This document shows, in pieces, positions 16,548 through 25,737 of a stretch of 64,000 nt of DNA (its first letter is position 1; every line of letters begins with the position of its first letter). Source of the DNA: Aved-18 sp964606665. GTDB lineage: Bacteria; Cyanobacteriota; Vampirovibrionia; Obscuribacterales; Obscuribacteraceae. The stretch covers positions 1 through 64,000 of the forward strand of contig CAZSHS010000015.1 in assembly GCA_964606665.1 (NCBI GenBank), given 5' to 3'. Under the pieces are notes generated by a model that searched no databases, was not told the DNA's origin, and was given only the letters and a program-made list of their open reading frames with translations. The position numbers and the translations under genes are program-made.

Positions 16548-16973
16548 TATTGATTCTCTAATGATTGAAAAATTTATAGGTAGCTAGCACCGAGTCGTAA
16601 CTTTAACACATCAATTTTTTGTCCCTGCAAAAGCAAGTCCTAAGGAAACCAAGATTGTATGCGACATTCAAATTGCATATACAATCAGTTAAGTTTGGCT
16701 GTAGACGATACATAAATCCGGTCTCGACTTTATATGAATATCTCGAAACGCAACAAATTCACAAGCCTAAATGCGATTGTTATATCCTGAAAACTAAATC
16801 GAAAAAGTTGTCCGTTTTTTGAGCAAGCAGTCGGGATTAAATAATCTACAGGTGTTCATAACCTGTCGAAAAGAACTCTTCAATCAGAGCATATTTATCC
16901 CTCATACATAAAGACATGTCATTCGAATCCATGTCATATTCAGTACTTACAGAATCGCCATAGGGAGCACGGG
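16548..16973. other. Divergent intergenic region upstream of rsmI
   Basis: 426 bp between the caspase-like gene (-) and rsmI (+). AT-rich with scattered TATA-like words but no convincing promoter pair, RNA fold or repeat. A 67-codon open frame on the + strand lacks a ribosome site and recognisable features. Confidence 0.45.
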
Positions 16974-17846
16974 TTGTCAGCAAGACTGTTCATAATATCT
17001 ACTCCAATAGGAAATCTAAAAGATATATCCCCTCGCGCCAAAGAGGCCCTTGCAAACGCAAATGTGGTTCTGGCTGAGGATACACGCGTTTCGCTCAAGC
17101 TGCTCAATCATCTAGATCTGAAGAAGAAGCTCATTAGCTGTCATAAATTCAACGAAAAATCGCGTCTAGATTTACTTGCATCACTATTTGAAGACAAGCA
17201 AGACGCAGCTCTAATCAGCGATGCCGGCACCCCCTGCTTGTGCGATCCTGGTCAGTTAGTGATTCAAACGGCAATAGAATTGGGCTTCGAGATTGTGCCT
17301 ATTCCAGGTCCCACAGCCATAATTCAAGCCCTGATAGGCAGTGGACTTGATTCAAGTCGTTTTAGCTTTGAAGGCTTCTTGCCCGATAAGAAGAAAGATA
17401 TAAAATTGCTAGCTCAATCATTAGTGCACGAAAAGCGGACAATGGTCTTTTTCGTCTCCCCTCATGGTCTGCTTGATAAATTGTTGATTCTGGCTGAAAT
17501 TTTTAAATCTAGACCAGCCTGCGTTGCGCGCGAACTAACTAAATTACACGAAGAATTCATTCGAGCAAGCTTGATTGAAATTCACGACTTCTTAAATAAA
17601 GACGAGAATCAAGCTAAGTTGAAAGGCGAATTCACACTTGTAATTGAGGGCAATAAAGAATCAGAGCCGGAAGTCGAAATCGACCAAGAGCAGCTCAGAC
17701 AATATATACAAGCAGCTTTAGCAAACGAGCAATCGGTCAAAGACATTTCAACATCATGTCAGGCGCGATTTGGTATGCGCAAGTCTGAAGCGTATAAATT
17801 GACGCTGGAAATCATGCAGACCTCTTTAGGCAAAAATAACTTATAA
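16974..17846 (+). CDS. rsmI: 16S rRNA (cytidine1402-2'-O)-methyltransferase
   Basis: 290 residues from a TTG with AGGGAG 8 nt upstream. SAM-dependent tetrapyrrole-methylase-fold enzyme that modifies C1402 in the ribosomal P-site. Signatures: FIISTPIGNLKDISPRA at the start, LAEDTRVSLKLL, ALISDAGTPCLCDPG (about 80-95), IPGPTAIIQALIGSGL, FFVSPHGL and RELTKLHEEFIR. Length is typical (about 280-290). First gene of an apparent rsmI-PilZ-uppP operon with 9 bp and 0 bp gaps. Confidence 0.96.
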   Translation: MSARLFIISTPIGNLKDISPRAKEALANANVVLAEDTRVSLKLLNHLDLKKKLISCHKFNEKSRLDLLASLFEDKQDAALISDAGTPCLCDPGQLVIQTAIELGFEIVPIPGPTAIIQALIGSGLDSSRFSFEGFLPDKKKDIKLLAQSLVHEKRTMVFFVSPHGLLDKLLILAEIFKSRPACVARELTKLHEEFIRASLIEIHDFLNKDENQAKLKGEFTLVIEGNKESEPEVEIDQEQLRQYIQAALANEQSVKDISTSCQARFGMRKSEAYKLTLEIMQTSLGKNNL

Positions 17847-17855
17847 TCTAAGTCT

Positions 17856-18716
17856 ATGCTCGAAGCAAACAGTACTTACAAAATAAAATTCGAAGTTGCT
17901 CCAGGAGAATTCGACTTTGGTCGTGCCACCATTGTGTCTAAAACTGTTAGTCAAGTTTATCTTCAAATAAAATCTGGACAAAGCTCAAATAAAATTTTAC
18001 CGGCTGGCACCAAAATATGGTTTGTGCAAGAGACCGGCATATCTGGCTTTGCTGGCTTGTGGGCGTCGAATGTAATTGCTAGTCAATTAGCTCAAGGCAA
18101 AAAAGTGCTTGTTTGTAGCCTGCCCAAGCTAAAGCCGCTTAAGCAAAGACGCAAAGTCAATCGAGTAGAAGTGAAAGTGCCAGTAACGCTCACCGCGGAT
18201 GATGCTAATGTTAAACCTCGCACGTTTCAAACAGTCGATATTTGCCGCTCTGGCTCTAAGCTAGAAACTAAGCTGATTCAAAATCTTGGAATCGAGCCTG
18301 GTCAACTGGTAAAAGGCGAATTTCAGTTGCCCGATGACACACTTAAAATTAAAGCTCAAGTAATTAGAGTCGAATCTAATTGGCTAGCAAACAAGTCTAT
18401 GGTGGCATTACAGTTTATAGCTTTAAGCAAAGAGTCTTCCGACAAACTAGACAAGTTTCTGGTCAAATTAGGTGGCCAACCGGGCACCAATAAAAACAAG
18501 CTTAACCAAGAGCCTCAAGCACTGCCAAAGAGTGGTCTTAATTCCTGGTCGGCTCAAATAAAAGAGAAGAAAAATCTTTTGGGCGCGACCAAATCACGCA
18601 CCACTTTGGCTGATGCCACAAAACCTCTTACTAAAGCTCAAAGCGTCAAAGCGCCAGTTAAAACACAAGCACAAGCTCAGGCAAAGAAAACCGTTACTAA
18701 AAAGAGATCAAAATAA
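17856..18716 (+). CDS. PilZ domain protein
   Basis: 286 residues, cytosolic. The first ~90 residues form a beta-rich flagellar-brake/YcgR-N-like part (YKIKFEVAPGEFDFGRATIV). A PilZ domain follows at about 95-205, with R-R-K-V-N-R (Arg99 and Arg103 fit RxxxR) and DICRSG at 128-133. The second c-di-GMP motif is normally D/N-x-S-x-x-G; here Ser is Cys130. c-di-GMP binding is likely but untested. The last ~80 residues are Lys/Gln/Ala-rich and disordered. Sandwiched between rsmI and uppP, with the uppP start abutting its stop codon. Confidence 0.85.
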   Translation: MLEANSTYKIKFEVAPGEFDFGRATIVSKTVSQVYLQIKSGQSSNKILPAGTKIWFVQETGISGFAGLWASNVIASQLAQGKKVLVCSLPKLKPLKQRRKVNRVEVKVPVTLTADDANVKPRTFQTVDICRSGSKLETKLIQNLGIEPGQLVKGEFQLPDDTLKIKAQVIRVESNWLANKSMVALQFIALSKESSDKLDKFLVKLGGQPGTNKNKLNQEPQALPKSGLNSWSAQIKEKKNLLGATKSRTTLADATKPLTKAQSVKAPVKTQAQAQAKKTVTKKRSK

Positions 18717-19559
18717 TTGTCAGATTTATCTTTGTTTCAATCCGTAGTTTTAGGAATAGTCCAGGGACTGACTGAATTTTTACCAATCTCATCAAGCGCC
18801 CATATGCGAGTAGTACCTGCAGCCCTGGGCTGGCCCGATCCTGGCGTTGCCTTTTCTGCATCAATTCAGTTAGGTTCAGTTTTAGCTGTGTTAGTCTATT
18901 TTCTCAACGACTTGCGTACGATGATTAGTGGCGCATTTGGTGCTATCAAACGCAAAGATTTTAAAGACCATAATTTTTTATTGCTTGTGGGAATCATAGT
19001 TGGTACCGTACCAATCTGCGTTCTGGGACTGCTTTTAAAGCCTATTCTTGAGTCTGACTCAAGCCCTCTACGCTCGCTGCACACCGTTGGTATAGTGTCT
19101 ATTGTGATGGGAATTTTGCTTATGGTGGCAGAAATTGTAGGCAAAAAAATGTCGCGTCTCAATTTGAGTGACCTTGGAATTAAACACGGTTTGTTCGTAG
19201 GACTAGGACAGGCTCTTGCCCTTATTCCGGGAGCATCGCGCAGTGGGTCCACTTTGACAGTAGCACTTTTGCTTGGACTGAAGCGCGAAGACGCTGCTCG
19301 TTTTAGTTTTTTACTTGGTATTCCAGCCATTTTGCTAAGTGGATTGCTCGAACTAAAAGATCTGATTGCCGCAAAACATGCCGGTCTGCAAATAGGCATG
19401 ACCGAAATGGCAGGCGGACTCATAAGCTCAACTGTAGTAAGTTTTCTAGCCATTTACTGGCTAATCAAATTTTTGCAAAAACATTCGACTATTTGTTTTG
19501 TGGTGTACAGAATGCTCTTTGGAGCTTACGCACTGTATTTAGCTTCAACGGTCAAATAA
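18717..19559 (+). CDS. uppP: Undecaprenyl-diphosphatase
   Basis: 280 residues from a TTG directly after the PilZ stop. Integral membrane BacA/UppP family enzyme that dephosphorylates undecaprenyl pyrophosphate so the lipid carrier can be reused for peptidoglycan and other polymers; overexpression gives bacitracin resistance in known hosts. Motifs: GIVQGLTEFLPISSSAH (about 12-29) and IPGASRSGSTLT (about 171-182), with about eight membrane segments. Its 3' end overlaps the convergent kinase gene by 15 bp. Confidence 0.96.
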   Translation: MSDLSLFQSVVLGIVQGLTEFLPISSSAHMRVVPAALGWPDPGVAFSASIQLGSVLAVLVYFLNDLRTMISGAFGAIKRKDFKDHNFLLLVGIIVGTVPICVLGLLLKPILESDSSPLRSLHTVGIVSIVMGILLMVAEIVGKKMSRLNLSDLGIKHGLFVGLGQALALIPGASRSGSTLTVALLLGLKREDAARFSFLLGIPAILLSGLLELKDLIAAKHAGLQIGMTEMAGGLISSTVVSFLAIYWLIKFLQKHSTICFVVYRMLFGAYALYLASTVK

Positions 19560-20676
19560 GCCTTGTGAATCGGTCAACATCGATTCGTCATTAACAGGTA
19601 AATACTGTTTTTTTGACGACGCTGGTTTCATTTGTTGAATGTGAAAAGCGCCTTGACTGACTGCTCCAGAATTATTTTGTTGTTTGGTTTGATTACCTAT
19701 TTTGAAAAGCATTTTCTCCTGCTCAGCCTGTGCACGCATTTGTCTGTAATTAGCGGCTTCTTGCTCAACCATTTCATGATCACTTTGCACTTTGACAAAC
19801 ACCAGAGACGATACCACCAAAAATCCGATGGCTGCTGCTGCAATCATCCAGATTTTACTTTTCGAAGGTTTAGCTTTAGGCTGAATTTTTGAGCGCAAGA
19901 AAATAAGTTCTTCTTTCNNNNNNNNNNTGGGTAGCGCGTTGCACTATGCGATCTAAAGTGTCGAGCACTTCAGAATTAAGTTTCTTTGGATTAGAAACTG
20001 TCAAAGCAAGCGAATCTTTGCCTGTCAATAGAAAATACATTGTGCAACCAAGTGCATACACATCTGAGCGAGGGTCAGCAGCACCCCAATATTGCTCAGG
20101 GGGAGAATAGCCTTGCGAGACTACATGGGTGTTGTCTTCGCTTTCTTCAAATGGTCTTGCAATACCAAAATCTACTAATTTTACTTGATTACGCTCGTCG
20201 ATCATTATGTTGCTTGGCTTTAAATCGCGATAAATAACGGGAGGGTCGTGAGTGTGCAAATAATGCAGCACCTCGCAAACTTGTATTGACCAATCGATTA
20301 CTTCTTCATTTGAAAAAGGCTCGCCTCTTTCCATCAACATTTCGTGCAGGTTTTTACCTCGCACATATTCCATTATTAGATAGGACTTTCCTTCTTCCTG
20401 GAAAAAGTCGAGAATGGCCACAATGTTTGGATGGCTGAGTGCCGATAATACTTGAGCTTCACGAAAGAAAAATTGAATCGCCCGCTCGCGATCTTCTTGT
20501 CTGAAAAAATCGTCTCGCAATTGTTTGACCACGCAAGATCGCTTGCTATCACCTAGATTTGGAAGATTCAAATCGTTGGATAAATAGACAGTACCCATCC
20601 CACCCTGGCCCAGTCGTTCAACGACTTGCCAGCGCCTATTTAGCACACATGGAAGACCTAGTCCTGGATCAGACAT
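19545..20676 (-). CDS. Membrane-anchored Ser/Thr protein kinase, interrupted by an assembly gap
   Basis: Start ATG at 20676. The kinase domain (residues about 15-265) has QGGMGTVY, Lys51 (VVKQL), YRDLKPSN with Asp151, VDFG with Asp169, GYSPPEQYWG and RSDVYALGCTM, all catalytic residues intact. The frame then enters 10 N (19918-19927). Beyond it a different frame reads KEELIFLRSK...KSKIWMIAAAAIGFLVVSSLVFVK, a transmembrane segment, then a ~75-residue Gln/Ser-rich outer tail to 19545. This looks like the end of the same gene, and the frames would join if the true gap length were a multiple of three. Downstream of mqnA by 103 bp with its own promoter. Substrate unknown. Confidence 0.8.
19918..19927. 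other. Run of 10 N (assembly gap)
   Basis: Ten undetermined bases inside the kinase gene. The number is probably a placeholder: before the gap the kinase ends at IVQRAT and after it at KEELIF, where this family usually has about 12-20 residues between these points. Confidence 0.95.
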
Positions 20677-20727
20677 GGAAAAATTCGACTTTCAATTTAT
20701 GCGGGGGAACTTTAGTAAGACCACTTA

Positions 20728-20755
20728 AGTATAACAATTTATAATCTCTTGACAA
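20728..20755 (-). promoter_or_regulatory. Promoter of the kinase gene
   Basis: Minus strand -35 TTGTCA (20750-20755), 16-bp spacer, -10 TATACT (20728-20733), about 52 bp before the ATG. Both hexamers match the sigma-70 consensus at five of six positions. Confidence 0.55.
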
Positions 20756-20779
20756 GCCCTTAAGATTAAAAATCGGACT

Positions 20780-21610
20780 CTAATTTCCAGCAGGCAAAAG
20801 CTCGTATTTGCTACATAGTTGGCTGTAAAGTCTAATGGCATTTAGATGGGAATTTTGGAAGTCAAAGTTCAATTCGTTTTTGTAGTAGCGCAAAAGCCTT
20901 GCTTGATCTAGCTTTCCGTCAAATCTCAAAGATGCTTCACCAAGCACCTCGGGCATTAAATCGCCCAATCCAAGCTCTTTTGCCCTGCAAAAAATCTGGC
21001 CAAGATTAGCAATGTCTGAAGAATTAGTTTGTGCAAGCCCTTTTTTATAGACCCAAACACCAAACACAGCCGGTAATTTGGTCAAATTAAACCACCAGGA
21101 GGCAAGGTCCATTTTTATAGCTCTTTTCAATGCCCATTCATCTTCAACAAGCAAAGCCCGATCGCCTATTACAAGCGCAGCATCGGTATTAATGTCAAAA
21201 CAATCAGGCTCGTCACATTCGACTAGATTTGGCTTTACACCGTACTCTTCAAGCAAAAGTACACGCATCATATTTATAGAAGTAGCGGACGACTTAGGTA
21301 CCTGAACGGTTTTGCCACCAAGTTCGCCAAGCGGTACTTTGGAATAAAGCTCCACACTACCTACTGGTGAAAAACTAGATATCGAAACAGTCTTAAATAA
21401 CTCAAGTCGCTCTTTTTGTTCAAGATAATAAAATAGACTAACCGAAGCTGCATCAAGCTGGTTACTCGCCATCAGCTTATTGAGTTGTTGCGGGTTGCCC
21501 AAAACTATCTCAGCATCTAAATCTAGTGAAACTCGACCAGTTGTTATGGGCAAGAGCACTGGCAGGCAATTTGCAAAATCTATAAAACCGATTTTCGATA
21601 TTTTTTCCAA
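20780..21610 (-). CDS. mqnA: Chorismate dehydratase (menaquinone, futalosine route)
   Basis: 276 residues from a TTG at 21610, chosen because the family begins at the KIGFIDFANCLPVL motif and this gives the usual length; a longer reading to 21844 would run through the start of the divergent phosphorylase gene. MqnA dehydrates chorismate to 3-[(1-carboxyvinyl)oxy]benzoate, the first step of the futalosine pathway to menaquinone. It has a periplasmic-binding-protein-like fold. Seen are LGNPQQLNKLMASNQLDAASVS, PKSSATSINMMRVLLLEEYG, AALVIGDRALL and LASWWFNLTKLPAVFGVWVYKK. The other mqn genes are not in the window. Confidence 0.93.
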   Translation of the reverse strand: MEKISKIGFIDFANCLPVLLPITTGRVSLDLDAEIVLGNPQQLNKLMASNQLDAASVSLFYYLEQKERLELFKTVSISSFSPVGSVELYSKVPLGELGGKTVQVPKSSATSINMMRVLLLEEYGVKPNLVECDEPDCFDINTDAALVIGDRALLVEDEWALKRAIKMDLASWWFNLTKLPAVFGVWVYKKGLAQTNSSDIANLGQIFCRAKELGLGDLMPEVLGEASLRFDGKLDQARLLRYYKNELNFDFQNSHLNAIRLYSQLCSKYELLPAGN

Positions 21611-21697
21611 TGCCCGGACCCCATTTGCAAGTAACCGCAAAAGCCAATTCCTGTTACTATATATGCTTTTCCATACTTCCAGGAATTTGTAAACAAT

Positions 21698-23011
21698 ATG
21701 ATTCGAATGATAGACCTGATCCTGGCTAAACGCCACGGCAAAGAACACTCTCAAGACGAAATCAAATTTCTCATTGACGGTATCATGGATAATACCATTC
21801 CCGATTATCAATTGAGCTCCTGGTTGATGTCGGTTTGCTGGCAAGGATTGACTAACAAAGAAACTTCCTGGCTCACAGACTTTATGAGCAAATCCGGCGA
21901 GACGCTAGACTTAAGCGAGATTGCAGAACTTGTAGGAGACAAACATAGTACAGGTGGTGTAGGCGACAAGACTACTCTTGTATTTGTGCCGCTCATGCAA
22001 GCAGCTGGAATTCCAATGGCGAAATTATCCGGTCGAGGACTTGGTCATACTGGCGGGACTATAGACAAGCTCGAAGCTATTCCTGGTTTTAACACACAAT
22101 TGACCAAAGAAGAATTCATTGCCCAAATAAAAAGAATCGGCATGGCAATTGCTGGACAGACTAAAGAATTAGCACCAGCGGACGGTAAGATATACGCTCT
22201 GAGGGACGTTACAGGTACGGTGGAATCCATTCCACTTATTGCATCTTCTGTAATGTCAAAGAAACTAGCTGCTGGAGCCAATTTGATCATATTAGATGTT
22301 AAGTGTGGCAAAGCTGCCTTCATGGACACACTGGACAAAGCTGAAAATCTATCGCGTCAGATGGTCGAAATCGGTAAAGCACTTAAGAAAGTAGTGATTG
22401 CTACAGTGACAGATATGGAGCAGCCTCTTGGACTTGCTATTGGTCACACCACAGAATGTATTGAAGCATTCGAAACCTTAAAAGGCAGAGGTCCAGAAGA
22501 TTTGCGCGAGCTGTGCATGGAGCTTGGCGCGGTGGCACTAGTCAAAGCCAAAAAAGCAGAGAACAAAGAAAAAGCGACTCGTATGTTGAGTGATTTTTTA
22601 GACAATGGTATCGCGCTTGAGAAGTGCAGAGAACTAATTTCGGCTCAAGGCGGCAATGCCAAAGTAGTAGACGACTATGCTTTAATGCCCCAAGCAAAAC
22701 ACAAGTTCGCACTTTATTCGCCGCACGACAAAGCAGTATGGATCTCGCATCTGGACGGCAAAACCATTGCAGAGGGGTGCAAAATGATGGGAGCTGGACG
22801 ATCCAAAAAAGAAGATAAAATCAATCTTGGAGTTGGAGTAATTCTGAAAGGCAAAATTGGTACCAAAATAGAAAAAGGCGAGCCTGTTGCCGAAATATGG
22901 GCAGACAGCCGCGAGCAGTTCGAACAAGTACAAGAAAAAATCTTATCGGCTTTTAGCTTTGAAGATGACGAAGTGGAAACGCCTAATCTTATTAAGGCTA
23001 CAATTTCGTAA
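21698..23011 (+). CDS. pdp: Pyrimidine-nucleoside phosphorylase
   Basis: 437 residues. Phosphorolysis of uridine/thymidine/deoxyuridine in pyrimidine salvage. Family signatures: RMIDLILAKRHGKEHS at the start, GDKHSTGGVGDKTTLVFVPL (about 83-102), the SGRGLGHTGGTIDKLEAIPG block (about 110-130), LYALRDVTGTVESIPLIASSVMSKKLA and LDVKCGKAAFM. Length matches Pdp/DeoA. The first ATG fits the start of the Bacillus-type enzyme. It opens a tight three-gene set with the lipoate ligase (0 bp) and a membrane-anchored unknown. Pdp and thymidine-specific DeoA are hard to separate by eye. Confidence 0.95.
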   Translation: MIRMIDLILAKRHGKEHSQDEIKFLIDGIMDNTIPDYQLSSWLMSVCWQGLTNKETSWLTDFMSKSGETLDLSEIAELVGDKHSTGGVGDKTTLVFVPLMQAAGIPMAKLSGRGLGHTGGTIDKLEAIPGFNTQLTKEEFIAQIKRIGMAIAGQTKELAPADGKIYALRDVTGTVESIPLIASSVMSKKLAAGANLIILDVKCGKAAFMDTLDKAENLSRQMVEIGKALKKVVIATVTDMEQPLGLAIGHTTECIEAFETLKGRGPEDLRELCMELGAVALVKAKKAENKEKATRMLSDFLDNGIALEKCRELISAQGGNAKVVDDYALMPQAKHKFALYSPHDKAVWISHLDGKTIAEGCKMMGAGRSKKEDKINLGVGVILKGKIGTKIEKGEPVAEIWADSREQFEQVQEKILSAFSFEDDEVETPNLIKATIS

Positions 23012-23758
23012 ATGACTTTCCGCCTACTTAAGTATAAAATCTTCGATGCCGCCTCGAACATGGCTATTGATGAGGCGATTCTAGAATCTCACCGCAAAGG
23101 ACTTACTCCACCTACATTACGTTTTTATGGCTGGGCACCACCGGCAGTATCGATTGGTTATTCTCAAAAAATGGATGACCTTACTATAGATAGAATAAAA
23201 TCCAGAGGCTTCGACGTTGTGCGCAGACTTACAGGTGGCAGAGCAGTGTTGCATTTTGCCGAGTTGACCTATTCATTTGTAGCTAGCCCTCCAATACTTA
23301 GCGAAAAGCTTAACGAAGCGTATAGACAAATTTGCAATGGACTTATTTTGGGTTTGAAAGATCTTGGCGTAGAAGCTGATTTAGGTAAATCTAATAAGCA
23401 ATACAAAGACTTTTCTGATTGTTTTATGGCGACAACACAAGCCGACTTACAGGTTAATAACAAAAAGATGGTGGGCTCCGCTCAATTGCGCAGACAAGGT
23501 GCGGTCCTTCAACATGGGTCAATTTTGCTCGACCAACCCCAAGACCTATTGCAAGAATTGCTTGATACAAAACAAGAAACAAAAATCCGACACACTAATT
23601 TAAACGAAGTGAAAGGCGAAGCCGTTTCAATGGAAGAATTAGAAAACGCTTTCACTAAAGGCTTTGCTGAAGCCTTTTCGACAACGTTAGAAGAAGGCAA
23701 ACTACATAGTTTTGAAGAAGAACTTTTGGGACAACTGCTTTTGCAATATTCTAAATAA
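23012..23758 (+). CDS. Lipoate-protein ligase / octanoyltransferase family protein
   Basis: 248 residues, biotin/lipoate ligase fold. Visible: NMAIDEAILE, LRFYGWAPPAVSIGYSQ, the lipoyl/octanoyl-binding RRLTGGRAVLH (about 71-81), DCFMATTQADLQVNNKKMVGSAQ and RRQGAVLQHGSIL. The K-K-M-V-G-S-A-Q segment carries the family Lys. The Cys in SDCF is near where LipM octanoyltransferases have their nucleophile, so transfer from octanoyl-ACP is as likely as ATP-dependent lipoate ligation. It begins immediately after the phosphorylase stop codon. Confidence 0.88.
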   Translation: MTFRLLKYKIFDAASNMAIDEAILESHRKGLTPPTLRFYGWAPPAVSIGYSQKMDDLTIDRIKSRGFDVVRRLTGGRAVLHFAELTYSFVASPPILSEKLNEAYRQICNGLILGLKDLGVEADLGKSNKQYKDFSDCFMATTQADLQVNNKKMVGSAQLRRQGAVLQHGSILLDQPQDLLQELLDTKQETKIRHTNLNEVKGEAVSMEELENAFTKGFAEAFSTTLEEGKLHSFEEELLGQLLLQYSK

Positions 23759-23766
23759 AGGAAAAA

Positions 23767-24804
23767 ATGGAAAAAGAAACACCAAAAGCTCAAGAGCCAG
23801 TTGAAAAGAAAAAGCATCTTACCTGGGAGCGCACTATTGAAATTGCCAAACTCGTGGCAACTGTGTGGGTTGCGCTTCTAGGCAGTTACATCACTTTTCA
23901 GTTCAATGAACATCAACACGAATTAAATCGCATCGAAGCAATTGCAAAAATGCTTCCGCAAATGGAAGATGGAAGCAAAAAAGATGACGGTTCAAGCAGT
24001 CACATGGGCCGAGATGGCGCCATTTGGGCTATTTTCCGCACAGCCAATAATCGCACGATGCTGCGTGACTTAGCCGCCCTTTTTCCAGAAGATATTTATC
24101 GCGTAGTCAGCTCCATTGCTCGCACAGGCGAATTAGACCACGACAAAGACGCTCTTATTGCTCTGCAAGTTTCATCTGAAAAACTAGCGGCTCAATATAG
24201 TGACGACCCAAAACATGCTGAGCTTGCTAGCAAACTTTATTCTCAGGCTTTAATTTTGCGCGAACGAAAAGCAAACGACACATCGCCCTTGCGTGTAGTC
24301 GAATTAAATTCAATTGCTTCAAGCAGTGGTCCAACTGGCGATCAGATGGCCGGTTTAATTACCTCTATAAACAATTTGGCCGACCAGCATTTGAAAGACG
24401 CCACAAACGCAAAACCCAAAAGCAACACTGGTCACTGGGAATCCAAGCAGCTTTATAAACGCGCTCGCCATCTAGGTAAAGACAATCCAGATGAGCAAGT
24501 GCAAGAACAAGTAATGCGCGCGGATCTTGCTTTAGCAAGCATGTATGCAGGAGATAAACTAATCGAAGATGCATACAAATATTTAAAAGAAGCACTTGAA
24601 ATTGAAGCCAAAATTACAGGCGTGAGCGAGGCGGGACAATTGAGCAAAGTGGACAAAGATAAAAATGGATATGCTCACTTACCCGAAATTGAAGAGTCAA
24701 TCAAAGACGCTCAAGTGAGGCTCACAAGCATTCTTGAAACGTATGTCGAAAAGGGAGTACAAATTAAAATGAGCAAAGCGGGCCAAGTGTCAGATTCAAA
24801 ATAG
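23767..24804 (+). CDS. Membrane-anchored helical protein of unknown function
   Basis: 345 residues. A charged N-terminus precedes one membrane segment (IAKLVATVWVALLGSYITF, about 28-46). The rest is helical and repeat-like: AELASKLYSQALILRERKAN, VMRADLALASMYAGDKLIEDAYKYLKEALEIEAK and similar TPR-like helical hairpins. No catalytic motif. AAAGGA precedes the ATG by 6 nt, and it follows the lipoate ligase gene by 8 bp, so it is probably in that operon. Family not recognised. Confidence 0.75.
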   Translation: MEKETPKAQEPVEKKKHLTWERTIEIAKLVATVWVALLGSYITFQFNEHQHELNRIEAIAKMLPQMEDGSKKDDGSSSHMGRDGAIWAIFRTANNRTMLRDLAALFPEDIYRVVSSIARTGELDHDKDALIALQVSSEKLAAQYSDDPKHAELASKLYSQALILRERKANDTSPLRVVELNSIASSSGPTGDQMAGLITSINNLADQHLKDATNAKPKSNTGHWESKQLYKRARHLGKDNPDEQVQEQVMRADLALASMYAGDKLIEDAYKYLKEALEIEAKITGVSEAGQLSKVDKDKNGYAHLPEIEESIKDAQVRLTSILETYVEKGVQIKMSKAGQVSDSK

Positions 24805-24814
24805 AATTTCGAAT

Positions 24815-25396
24815 CTACATACCGAAAATCTTTCGTCCAGCAAATAGAGGCTTCTTCTTAGGCTTTTTGCCTTCAGCCAGATTCTTGGCTTTTTCTTCCG
24901 CCTCTTTCATGTCCTGATAGGCTCTTGCAATGCGTTTTAAAGCTTTCAGATTTGCTTTTGCTTCCACTTGCTCTAGATAATCTGCGTCATGACGCAATAT
25001 GAGCATCCATTCTTTGAGACAATCGTTATATAAATCTTGATCGAATTTGGCGACATCTTTCTTGGTAAGCGATTTCAATTTTTCAGTTCGCGCCTTAGCA
25101 AGCATCAAATGCCCAAGCGGGTAACCTTCGTCCAACTGGACGGCTTTAGAAAAAGCCTTTATCGCTTCGTCATAATTGCTATCGGCCAAATGCTGTTCGC
25201 CAAAAAAACGCAGGTGCGACGCTTCGGTCATGCGACCTGCGTTGCCAGTTCCAAAATAAGCTTTATTTGGTTTTTCTTCTGAATATATTTCGTCACTGCC
25301 ACCAATACCAGGAGAAATAGCATCAGCCTGAGCAGAAGAATTAAAAGTGAGACTAGAAGAAAAAACTACAAGTGAAATTAGCAGTTTATTCTTCAT
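24815..25396 (-). CDS. Secreted TPR protein
   Basis: 193 residues from ATG 25396 (a GTG at 25402 would add two residues). Signal peptide KNKLLISLVVFSSSLTFNSSAQA. One clear TPR unit: LRFFGEQHLADSNYDEAIKAFSKAVQLDEGYPLGHLMLAKAR. A long charged helix and a basic tail KKPKKKPLFAGRKIFGM follow. It overlaps the end of the upstream 107-residue gene by 11 bp, so the two are coupled. Function unknown; TPRs normally mediate protein contacts. Confidence 0.8.
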   Translation of the reverse strand: MKNKLLISLVVFSSSLTFNSSAQADAISPGIGGSDEIYSEEKPNKAYFGTGNAGRMTEASHLRFFGEQHLADSNYDEAIKAFSKAVQLDEGYPLGHLMLAKARTEKLKSLTKKDVAKFDQDLYNDCLKEWMLILRHDADYLEQVEAKANLKALKRIARAYQDMKEAEEKAKNLAEGKKPKKKPLFAGRKIFGM

Positions 25397-25709
25397 CTTC
25401 ACCCACTTCCGAATCTGTAGATGTAGCCTGGATCGCGGCTATTTCATTTTCCAGTTCTTGAATCTTGTCATTCAATTGATTTATTTGCATTACGTTGTCT
25501 CTGCAAGCTAAACGAAGAGCTTCAGGATCAAGACCACCCGTTTCGCTCACCATAGAAAAAACGTTTTGACCGATAGATTTTAAGTGTCTATCTTTTTCGC
25601 TGTTGAGACTGACCATGTTCATTTTGATTTTGGCAACTTTGGCAGCACGACTAGTTTGATCGGCCGCTTGTTTGGTGTAAGACTTTACTTTGTCGAAGAA
25701 ACCGCTCAT
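25386..25709 (-). CDS. Small coiled-coil protein
   Basis: 107 residues, cytosolic, helical: FFDKVKSYTKQAADQTSRAAKVAKIKMN, then a coiled coil QINQLNDKIQELENEIAAIQA, and an acidic end. GAGG precedes the ATG. It lies 28 bp after lysC and overlaps the secreted TPR gene, an apparent three-gene unit. The GLDPEALRLACRDN stretch is reminiscent of small accessory proteins, but no family is recognised. Confidence 0.75.
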   Translation of the reverse strand: MSGFFDKVKSYTKQAADQTSRAAKVAKIKMNMVSLNSEKDRHLKSIGQNVFSMVSETGGLDPEALRLACRDNVMQINQLNDKIQELENEIAAIQATSTDSEVGEDEE

Positions 25710-25737
25710 TTAGACCTCATTACTTAGTTTGTAACTA

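Noticed and set aside
16619..16822. 67-codon frame upstream of rsmI
   Set aside because: TTG start without ribosome site in an AT-rich divergent intergenic region; protein composition is nondescript.
19545..19898. Separate membrane protein gene downstream of the kinase
   Set aside because: The frame continues upstream to the N run as KEELIF and the tail fits the C-terminal part of the kinase; the break is the assembly gap.
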